Assembly: GCA_020747045.1 (NCBI GenBank)
Contig: JAGTJN010000017.1
Coordinates: forward strand, 248,001-312,000
DNA: 64,000 nucleotides
Origin: Phaeosphaeria sp. MPI-PUGE-AT-0046c
Lineage: Eukaryota > Ascomycota > Dothideomycetes > Pleosporales > Phaeosphaeriaceae
Direction: 5' to 3'
Shown here piece by piece: positions 11,001-19,286 of the stretch (within the stretch, counting starts at the first letter, position 1; each line of letters opens with the position of its first letter). The notes below the pieces were generated by a model. It saw only the letters and a program-made list of their open reading frames with translations, did not search any database and was not told the DNA's origin. The translations under genes and the position numbers were made by a program.

Positions 11001-13001
11001 GCCAAAACCTGCTTGATCGGAGCCAGGAAGTTCGTCAAGGTCCTTGAAAATCGACTCTTCCCCCCCTGCGAATTCGAATATCGGCCGATCGGATGCATCA
11101 GAGAGACTGGGTGATTCACTCACGGTTGAAGTAGAGCGCTCACTCTGAATGTCTAGACTCCTCAGGGCGTCGGCCTTTTTCATAAATCTCAAAGACCGCT
11201 CTACCTCATCGATGACGTTGACCGCCTCCTTGGCCCGGTGATCGCTGCATAAAAGGCCAATAAGATGTTCAACAGCTTCAAAATAGCTTGGACGGAGTTT
11301 CACTGCTTGCCTCCAGTAACCTTCGGCATCTCGCTTCTGATTGAGTGCGAGTAACGTAGCTGCAAGGTTCGATGTGGCTTCCACGTGATTCTTGTCCAGG
11401 GTAAGAATGTGCTTATACCAGTCCTGGGCCTTGCGATAGTCGCCAAGGGCATAGGCAAAACAGCCGCCCAGGAGAATGCCGTCGATCCACGTCCATTTGC
11501 TCTCTTCGCAATGTTGAGTGAGGGCCTCCAGAGCGGAGGCGGCTGTCATACTGGGAGGGGCTTCGTGCCGAATATTGGGAACGGCGTTTCCAATTGAGCC
11601 AGACATACGTCTGAGTGTGCGGACAGGCTCATTGTCATGTACAAATGGATGCATCACCTGCGGCTGTGACATGTGCTGTTGCCAGGATTGTCGCTGAGCG
11701 CTGGGATCCGGACCACTCGTCGACCAAGCGGAGGAAGAGCGGCTATGCGTGATGGGGGGCCTCCGCGCGGTCTGGGATCCGGTGTATGAAGAACGTCTTT
11801 CTAACGCAGGAGAGTTACTGTTATTAGCAGTGTCAGAGATATTAGCTCCAGGTTGGCGTGGTGGCTTCGGATAGATGTGTGGTCTTGAGGGCGTGCGACC
11901 ATGATGGTGCGAGTGCTTGCGTGTATGTGTCAAGTATCTTAGCAGATCAACGTAGACGGTATGAGCCCATGCAAATATCTTGTCCCGGCTCTTGCCGCCA
12001 GGAGATGAGACAATATAGTCGGGGGTCTTCTTGGAAACCGAACCATAATCTGTTGTAGGTGTGGATTGTCCGGATGGAGGTGTATCTTGTGAGTAGGGAG
12101 CTGAGGGTATTTGTAGGGGTGGATGTTGATAACCTTGTGAGTAATTCTGTCGCTGTTGTAGATACGGGGAGAATTCCGGCGACGGTCGTAAGAAACCGTT
12201 GTATTGCTGGTGACTTTGGTTGAGCGCAAAAGGATTCTGTTGGTAATTGGTGATATTTGGCGTGGCAGCATTATATGTGTGGGCTAGAAAGGCTGTGTGC
12301 TGGGGATGGGCCCAATGTGGGCGGTGGTGGTGGAGGAAGCGGGGATCACGCATCGCAGCTGGCTGGTATGGAGTATATGTGCCATCAGGCCAGTATGGCC
12401 CAAAAGGGCCCTGATCGTTGGATACAGTTGGCCCTAGGTTGCTCTGTCCGGGGTATCCCATGACCCCAGTGTACGTCGGAGCGTACATTTGATACGGTAA
12501 GAGGGGTTGCAGCGGCGGAATCTGGTGCAGCATGGAGTCGATCTGGGGTAAATGCTGCCCCGTGCGGCCAGAACCGGTCTCGAAGTACAAGCTGGGGCTC
12601 CATTCAGAGCAAGCATCCTGGCGGGTCATGGCGGGTGATCGCAGAGGCAGGTCCTGCTTGAGACCGTAGGACATGCTGGACTCGGCTGTCACGGGCAGCA
12701 GGATGTGCTTGGTGGCATGGGGCTTGTCTGTCTGCTCTACCGAGGTGCCGTCGTATGCTGCGGCCAGTATACCGTTGGGCGTCTTGCGTCGCAGCATGTG
12801 CTCGGGCGGCTTGGATGCATGCCCAGCGTCCGAGGCCTGCGAGTTATAGGACGCGTGCCTCGACAGCGGGAAGGCATACAGCTGCGGCGGAGGCCGCTGT
12901 GCGAGGTTGCGGCTCTCAAAGGCCGTGGCATTGCGGAAGTGCGGTGGATGTGGATGGGACGGCGGCTGGGGCGGCGGAGGATGCTGTCGCACCATGGTCA
13001 T
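8073..13001 (-). CDS. TPR protein with GT41 O-GlcNAc-transferase-like catalytic domain
   Basis: Predicted 1,626-residue protein that would transfer a sugar (GlcNAc in the best-known family members) to Ser/Thr of intracellular proteins. Residues 1 to about 480 are Pro/Gln/His-rich and disordered. TPR repeats lie at about 500-615, 680-715 and 875-980. The GT41 domain runs from about 1,188 to 1,610. It contains GYVSSDFNNHPLAHLMQ, ILVNLNGYTRGARNE, MGFAGTLGAEWCDYLLAD, GNFNQLYK, NAILWLLRFP and LDTPECNAHTTAADVLWSGT, all hallmark stretches of OGT. An in-frame 48-nt intron (8721-8768, GTATGT to TTTCAG) interrupts the NQLYK/IEPTTF motif. Without removing it the frame stays open but the motif is split. 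The start at 13001 is the first Met of the open frame. The family is patchy in fungi. Confidence 0.9.
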   Translation of the reverse strand: MTMVRQHPPPPQPPSHPHPPHFRNATAFESRNLAQRPPPQLYAFPLSRHASYNSQASDAGHASKPPEHMLRRKTPNGILAAAYDGTSVEQTDKPHATKHILLPVTAESSMSYGLKQDLPLRSPAMTRQDACSEWSPSLYFETGSGRTGQHLPQIDSMLHQIPPLQPLLPYQMYAPTYTGVMGYPGQSNLGPTVSNDQGPFGPYWPDGTYTPYQPAAMRDPRFLHHHRPHWAHPQHTAFLAHTYNAATPNITNYQQNPFALNQSHQQYNGFLRPSPEFSPYLQQRQNYSQGYQHPPLQIPSAPYSQDTPPSGQSTPTTDYGSVSKKTPDYIVSSPGGKSRDKIFAWAHTVYVDLLRYLTHTRKHSHHHGRTPSRPHIYPKPPRQPGANISDTANNSNSPALERRSSYTGSQTARRPPITHSRSSSAWSTSGPDPSAQRQSWQQHMSQPQVMHPFVHDNEPVRTLRRMSGSIGNAVPNIRHEAPPSMTAASALEALTQHCEESKWTWIDGILLGGCFAYALGDYRKAQDWYKHILTLDKNHVEATSNLAATLLALNQKRDAEGYWRQAVKLRPSYFEAVEHLIGLLCSDHRAKEAVNVIDEVERSLRFMKKADALRSLDIQSERSTSTVSESPSLSDASDRPIFEFAGGEESIFKDLDELPGSDQAGFGSSGYAIPGCDNGRVLALVHAKGNMLYALGDNAGAANAFEVAVLIGAGNHVHGIDDLIKRILTVVGYSPAERSPGGRQVPASSDPILLPPDSATKTAQLCFPPHGQLPGLKHVPDGLARKAAISTTSNSLLSLAKIFQDGMAASSPKVPICQSSYGVREILALYYLSLSLQPSPSTANNVGILLASVQQAAPSKAISIPHSAFHPQIPGLVPGSGVALALAYYYYGLQLDKRHAHLYTNLGSLLKDIGQLDVAIQMYEQAVQCDQTFDIALANLANAVKDKGRISDAIIYYKRAVKASPDFAEAVCGLANALNSVCGWNGRGGIADEAGARDRWHVDESGMLLDAKIPGATSSGWINKVVKLVEKQLADGEGWGRGAMDDKFIKDIVRPLSLVDGNTTDVTEKQNNMLKVLSQWRGQKWEGARVIRLVERATRRMTWQWYQDLYINRRQRSIESYKRPQLPTALSVPAAPTVLPFHTFTCPMSAKQIRLISHRNGLRISCSTLRVPWLPSTVYRPPPPPSPYLKVGYVSSDFNNHPLAHLMQSVFGLHDSRRVQAFCYATTGSDGSEHRKQIEREAPVFHDASSWSAERLVAQIIDDGIHILVNLNGYTRGARNEVFAARPAPIQMAFMGFAGTLGAEWCDYLLADDTAIPPSTLRQWRRNVDLEDALVDENSGGTDEDWIYGENIVFCRDTFFCCDHRQSAPDSQNPQPTWEEEQERRWAMRKEIFPDLPESAIILGNFNQLYKVCPISSSLRRFTYFFQIEPTTFRTWLRILERLPNAILWLLRFPDLGETNLKHTANLWAGPEVANRVIFTDVAQKHQHISRARVCDLFLDTPECNAHTTAADVLWSGTPLLTLPRYNYKMCSRMAASILKGALPKSSEGVQATKELIALNDEDYEEKAVRLGIDCIYYGHKATGRLSQLRRMLYESRWTSPLFDTKRWVRDLEDAYEIAWKKWEKGEGGDIWLKHRQPRRLV

Positions 13002-15237
13002 GATGCAGAGGCCGCCCGCGACGCTCTGTGCCTATGCCTTCGCGGAGTCGTCGCCTGTGTGCTGCGACTGACATGTCTTTTCCACCGTGACTTGGGCTGT
13101 GTGCGCCCGGGCGTCTGCTTGCTGGCACCGCGACCAGCAGAGACGTCCCGGTGATTAATGTATCGATCGGCTCGCAGACGGGGTGGGGGCGGATGGTGTG
13201 TTGAGGTCAGCGGGCGCCGAGGACGTCCTCTCGACCATGTATCGCTATCGGAACAAGAACAAGACCACGAACAAGACCAAGAACAAGAACAAGAAGCAGG
13301 CTCCCGCAGATGGAGGACGCTCCCATCCGCACAGGCTCTGCTTGCTGGGGCGCCCGGAATGAACCGCGCCGCTCGCTGCTCGATGTGCTCGAGGCACTGC
13401 CTTCTGCCTTGCCTTGCGGGATCTCGGGGCGCACTGAGAATTTGGTGTCGCGGTAACGGGCTGTTCTGCGGATCGCACAGGATAAGCGTCGTACGGGCGC
13501 AGGGCGCAGTCGAAGCCTCACGGCGTGCTGCAGGCGGGTAGGACGAGTTATGACGGCGCCATGCGGCGGAGGCCAGCCAACTGCTCTTCAATAGTGGCTT
13601 CGGCCCATCCCTGCTCCAGCATGCTGCGAGCAGGATTAATTCGTCTGGGGATCGTCCATCGTCCACCACCGCCTGCATGGCGCTGACACGGCCCTTGGCC
13701 TGTGACCCTCTGACACCATACAGCAGGCCCTACGCGAAGTCTATCTGCTAGCTGCCGCCCTCCACGCCAGCTCAGCCCATGCGGTGCTGTCAGTCCTTCG
13801 CACGCCGTCATCCACCTCTCGACGGCAGTGGGGAGCCTCCAGCCGCTGACCGACCGAGAAAGCAATGTGGCTTGCACATCCATGTCCGCCCAACGTCCAG
13901 AGATCGCCAATCAGGCCAGCTATCCCTATCCCTATCCCACGGGAACGCCGTCAATGCGTGTGCCGCAATATCCACCATATGCAGACCCAGCCCGCAGCGC
14001 CCATCCTTTGTCCACGATGTGATGAAGCTGTCCGTTTCCGACCTCCGTTCTGTTCGCTTTTGGCACTCATGGCCCCTTGACCAAGGACGCGGGTCCTTCT
14101 GTGCGGCGGCCTGGTGTTTCGCATACATGAACTGCACGTAAGATGCACATTGACGCTTTTGACAGCAACTAATGCTGACCAGTCTGCGTATATAGAAGTC
14201 GGTGGGCATGACTATTGTGCCGGCCGAATCATGCATCCTGTGTGCATCGCCAAGCAGGGACATGCCACCCATCGAATGCACTGTCTCACATCCGCCGGAG
14301 CGGTGCATGTCCATCAATCATGATGCCACTCCGGCTCGAATCACAGCGTCTGAAACGCGGAATAGGTAACAACATCAAACAGAATCTATATGTAGAAGTG
14401 TGTAGACCGTAATTGATGGACCGCTGAAGCCAAACCAGAGGCAAGACTACCGCGGTGAGTAAGAGGTCGTCAATCTTCTTCACACCAAAATAGGCCTATC
14501 CCATGGTCATTGTCCGAAGACAAGAGGTAAGGGCCAGAGTGTTGGTGAAGTGGAGCGTCACGCTTGTAATGCAAGCACCGCGCGCACAATCGAACTACAA
14601 AAGGTAGATTCATGACCAGCAACGCGAATTCAATCATGGTGGTGTTTGCTGGGTATGGTGCACAGCATGCGGCCATGTAGCACAAAGCGGTGGCGGCGGC
14701 GCCTCTCCAACGGCACCTCATGCGCCAGGCAATCTCTGCCCTGAGCACATGGCAGCGTCGCAGCCAACACTAGGCAGCCAGCCTGGAAGATAACGACAGC
14801 CAAACTGTGGTTGTCTGCAAATAAAGGTGAGTGCTGCTAATACTTCTGCTGACTGCGGCAGTGTCGTTGAAACAGACAACATGATATATGTTGCTTGCCG
14901 CACGCAGTATCAGGCGACCTTATTATTGAGTCGATGGACCATGATGTTGGGCGGGGTAGGGAAGAATGCAAAGCCGTGATGTGTTTGTGTTTGCGTGTTG
15001 TTCAGAAGAGAGAGTGGCAGAAGTGCAGATTTTGATGAAGTTCCCGCTTAGTCAGAAAGTGGATCGAGCGTGACGAGATGTTTGTCGATGTGGCTTTAAC
15101 TTAGTTGGTGGAATCGCTACCACAATTCGCCAGCTTGCACTCCCTCCGCCTTTCGCTCACCTTGTGCCTTGCGCGACACCAACAACCAAGAACCACTTTC
15201 ACCTGTCCACTCATCGAGGAATAATAAATCACCCAAA
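13002..15237. other. Long divergent intergenic region with a short tandem repeat
   Basis: About 2.2 kb between the GT41 gene (minus) and SEC62 (plus). It holds a purine-rich AAGAAC/AAGACC hexamer array at 13251-13296 and a short CCCTAT run near 13921-13940. Several open frames of 60-226 codons overlap on both strands in GC-rich sequence near 13000-13700, but none shows a domain or sensible composition. I see no supported gene. Most of it is probably leader and promoter sequence. Confidence 0.6.
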
Positions 15238-16593
15238 ATGAGCGCTGAAGGAGCACCTCCGCCAAGCGGGCCGCCGCCGCAAGAAGGTCCCCCTCCACCT
15301 CAAGGTCCACCTCAAGGCCCACCTCAAGGCATGCCCATTAACATTCAAGGACCTAACGGCCAGCAACCGACACCGGAGCAAATACGGCAAATCCAGCAAC
15401 AACTTGCGGCAGAGGCGGAGAAGCACGGCATATCCGTTCAAGAATATGTTCAAAGGCTCCGCGAGCAAGCCATGGCACAACAGCAGGCGCAGATGCGGGC
15501 GCAACAGCAGGCACAGCAGCAGCAACAGCAACAGCAGCCCATACAGCCAGGCCCACCGAAGCCTGAGGCACTCGCTGTCGCAAATTGGCTCAAGACTCAA
15601 GAGCTGAAGCCCAGGACGGTCGTTCATGACGAGAAGAGGAAGGACATGTTCAGAGGTTAGCAGCGCTTTTGTGACCACCAAGCGCATGAACTAATACAGT
15701 ACAGTCAAGCGAGCGATCCGCGCTCTCCAGTCTCCTGCCTACCAAAAAGCACGCACAAAGAATTCCCTACTCCCTGAAGTCACCGACCGCGCATCAGCCG
15801 AGAACACGTTCAAGCTCCTGCCCCTCTCGCTTCTCGCGCTCCGTGTCACCAAGATCGAGGGCGATGCACCAGGACACGAGGGACACAACCACGGCAAGAA
15901 GAAGCACGTCAAGGGTCTTTGGGATGTCAAGATTGAGCAACATCAAGAAGCCAACGACGACAATTACTACATCTGGATGTACGAGGGTTCACAGTGGAAG
16001 CAGAAACTCTATGCTGTGGGTGCTCTGTTTGTGGTCATGGCCATTGTGCTGTTCCCCTTGTGGCCACTTGTGCTGCGGCAGGGTGTCTGGTATCTCAGCA
16101 TGGGTATGCTGGGCCTAATAGGCCTGTTTTTTGCCATGGCTATCGTGCGACTCATCCTCTTCATCATCACCATGTTCACAGTCTCCCCTGGTCTCTGGCT
16201 CTACCCGAACCTGTTCGAGGATGTGGGCTTCTTTGATTCGTTCCGCCCAGTCTGGGCATGGCATGAGGTGAGCTTCCGAACTTCGAAAATTCGAACCTTG
16301 AGCACCAGAATTAACTTTTGCAGACACCCGAGGACATCAAGGCCAAGAAGCGCGTCAAGAAAGAGAAGAAGGCTGCCAAGCAAGTCGCCAAAGCTGCCGC
16401 CAACGGTCAGCCCTTCAAGAAAGGCAAGAAGGGTGGCGTCTCTCCACTACCCGGTGCATCAACTCCTGTCCAGGCTTCACAAGAAGTCGAATCGGCTCCA
16501 CAGCCGACTGGCTCAGAGGCGGCGCCAGCAGGTTCCGTCACGCAACGACAACCTCAGCGCGCAACCGTCGAAGAGGTGGAGGAAGATGAGTAG
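15238..16593 (+). CDS. SEC62: Sec62, ER post-translational translocation subunit
   Basis: Three exons (15238-15655, 15705-16267, 16324-16593) give 416 residues. Introns are 49 nt (GTTAGC to ACAG) and 56 nt (GTGAGC to GCAG). Sec62 works with Sec63 and the Sec61 channel in post-translational import of proteins into the endoplasmic reticulum. The N-terminus is a Pro/Gly/Gln-rich tail with a poly-Gln run. The conserved cytosolic domain covers about 110-240 (ANWLKTQELKPRTVVHDEKR, LLPEVTDRASAENTFKLLP, LWDVKIEQ, YIWMYEGSQWK). Two membrane spans follow (about 260-310) and a Lys-rich cytosolic tail with KAKKRVKKEKKAAKQ. The start is chosen because the upstream in-frame ATG at 15169 lies in the CT-rich leader. 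Confidence 0.95.
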
Positions 16594-17057
16594 ATATATT
16601 GGAGGCGCAATGTTTTGTGATGCATGGGCGCAATGGTAACTGCATGGTTCAACTGGCGTCATGGTGTCGAGGCGGTGCATTCAAAAACCTTTCTAGACTT
16701 AGGCTGGTACACGTAAGACGCTACCAGCCCGACCAGCTTGTGTTAGATTGTACGTTTAGTGCAGATCTTACAGAAGGTTATCCAACGAGTAAGAACAAGT
16801 CCTCATTCTTCCGCCAAGCTCTTTTTCACCTGAGTGTGACCATTGTCATCTCTGATTGTGAAGTACTAGGCTGAATACACTAATGATAACCAACCTATTA
16901 CATTAGACCTTTTTTGCAGAGCCAAATATTTACCCAAACTCCGTGCTCATGCCACTATTTTGAAGCGCAATGCCAATCCAACCAATGCATTTGCTCTAAA
17001 CGCAATCAAAAACGCCTCGAAATATGATTCAAAGTCGCCAATCAACCGTCGAAGCCG
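16594..17057. other. Convergent 3' intergenic region
   Basis: Lies between the stops of SEC62 (plus) and the coiled-coil gene (minus). T-rich and A-rich stretches only; no gene seen. Confidence 0.6.
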
Positions 17058-18060
17058 CTAAACCCCTTGCTGATCAATCTCGGCGTCGTCTTGGCTAGTA
17101 GCCGTGTGCAAACCCGAATGCACAGCAGGTGACTGCGCAATAGGGCCGGTAGGGTTCATGCCGGACAATTGACGCTCTACAAGAGATGGATTAGTATAAT
17201 TATAGTATGGCACCACTCTCCCTCATTGGCATACCTAGCTCGCGAATTCGGGACTTAAGCATCTGATTCTCACGCGTCAAGTTTTGCGTCTCAGCCTGGT
17301 AGAATGCACTTTCGTCGCGCCCAGTAGCAGAGCCAGGTAACATGTCGTTGTAATCGTGCACGCCTCCGGTGCCAGACATGGGACGTAGAGAAGGCGATCC
17401 GGTATGGCTACCGCCACGCGAGCGATCTGCGAATGAAGACTGACGACTGATGCTACCTAGAGCGAAGGGTGAGTGAGAGCGCGGGTGGTTAGCCATGGGT
17501 AGTGGCGATATTGGCATAGGTGAAATGGCAGCATGGGAAGCGTGCGCTGACGACGAATACGGCAGAGACATGGAGCGTTCCGACGTGGGTGTGCTGTCAT
17601 CAACGGCGGAAGACGAGGGCTGTTGCTGTTGTGTGGTTTGGAGAGTGGAGATTTGGGCTTGTTGCTGGCGGATCATGTTGAGGAGGCGGTTCACTTGTCC
17701 TTCTTGCTCGTACTCGAGTTCCTGGTGTAGCTCGCCCAGGCTTGGTGCGCGCTCGTGATGCGGGCTTTGCGGGAGCCCGCCTCTACTACGGGCGGATGGG
17801 CTGCGCTGCATCTCGCCCGGGGCGGGCACGGCGGGGTCGTTCAGGTTGAGGTTCATGCGGATGCTGGAACGACGTCGTGCGCGCTCGACCTCTCGTCGCA
17901 TGCTCCCTGACGAAGAGCGGCGTGTGTCTTCGTTGTGCATGCCTGCATTCATGGCGGCAGTGGCTGCAAGCGAGTGCGGCGAGGAGCGCGGAGCGGATGG
18001 GGACTGGTTGCGAGACGTGCCGTTGGGTGAGGGGGGCAGAGAGTTGATATCGGGCGCCAT
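17058..18060 (-). CDS. Ser/Pro-rich protein with short coiled coils, function unknown
   Basis: Exons 17235-18060 and 17058-17176, joined by a 58-nt intron (GTATGC to TTGTAG), give 314 residues from the Met at 18060 (MAPDINSLPPSPNG). An in-frame Met at 18132 would add 24 residues. Most of the chain is low-complexity Ser/Pro/Arg, including runs such as RRSSIRMNLNLNDP. Two helical segments stand out: ELHQELEYEQEGQVNRLLNM plus a Gln run, and near the C-terminus ETQNLTRENQMLKSRIRELE, a leucine-zipper-like coil. The C-terminal exon adds RQLSGMNPTGPIAQSPAVHS. I do not recognise the family. A regulatory or scaffold role is only a guess. Confidence 0.72.
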
Positions 18061-19286
18061 GGTGGAGATCAGTCGACGTCCCAGAAGTGAAGAGGGAGGA
18101 ATATCATGAGCAGAGGTGTGCGAGTGGCCCAAGGAATGCGGACTGTCGTCGGCGTGAGTGACGACGTCCCGTGACCATGTCCCGTGACGTGAGGTCGGGT
18201 GGGGTGTCGTTCACCCCACCATGACGATCTCGGATAGCGCCAAGCTGGCGCACACACCGGTGGTCCAGACGGGATCGGCCAGTGACACTAATGCCAGGTA
18301 CCACGCCATCATCACAGTCGATATTGGGTGTACATGTGCGTCGCGTTCTGTCTGCCGTCGACGCGTCGTGCACGCGCTCCAATGAAGCCATGTCCTCGAA
18401 GCAGCACGACTTGCGGCATAGCACCGGCCAGATCAGTCACGTTACGAAGAAGCAATCTAAATCCTACCCTTGTCGACTTATCAAGGCCAGACCAGACCCC
18501 TCAGCCGACCGCATCGCGATCTGCGCATCCTCTGCAAACATCCGTCTTAGTGTGCGCTGCCGGCGTGACTTGCCTCCATCGTAGCAGCGGCGACGACGAC
18601 AACAACGACACACGTTCCCTCGAGTCAGACCCGTGGACAGTTCTCCCCTAGCCTCACATCGCTATAACGAGCAACGTTATGGCCCGAAACGCACCAGGCG
18701 CAGGTGCGGGACCCTATCCGCGCCGCTAGTGATAATTTCCCAACCTTCACAGCAAAAGGGGGATCATCTAGATGCCCCTGCGCGGTCCAAGTCACACAAG
18801 CCGCAACCATGGCGTTGTTTTTTGCCAATATTCTCCAGACTGCCCGTCGTCTGCGGCAGCTAGGGCTCGCCACAATCGCTGTTACTTTCCACCCCTCTGT
18901 CAGTGTCGTCCCTCGACGTGTTTCACCTTGACTTTCTTGCAGCGCTGTGTCTTCACCTGCAGCGCCCACTTCTCCCCAGGGGCCCATGTCCTGTCCTCTC
19001 GTTTGAAATTCGTTTCTGCACTTATTATCAACCGGCTGCCCGTGCCACGCAGCACGCTCTGTGAACACAACCTACTCGCCGTTACCACGCTCCCTAACCC
19101 ACGCCCTTTTGGCCACCACCACTCCTTTGCTGACATCGACTCGCCTGCCCCGTGAGATACCAATCGCCTGGTCCCCGTCATCGCTTAGCTGTTGAAGCAC
19201 GAAACGTGGTCTCATATTCTTCCTTCGCTGTGCTACCCTCTGGGCTTCGTCTTTATTAGCTGGCTCTAGGAGCCAAGCTCGCCACC
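18061..19286. promoter_or_regulatory. Divergent promoter region
   Basis: About 1.2 kb between the coiled-coil gene (minus) and the PH-domain gene (plus), rich in CT tracts and CGACG repeats. Overlapping open frames up to 147 codons have no recognisable content. No specific motif is claimed. Confidence 0.5.

Noticed and set aside
12998..13678. 226-codon minus-strand open frame upstream of the GT41 gene, plus overlapping plus-strand frames
   Set aside because: GC-rich shadow frames on both strands with Arg/Ser/Cys-heavy composition and no domain; the region contains a hexamer repeat and is better explained as leader and promoter sequence.
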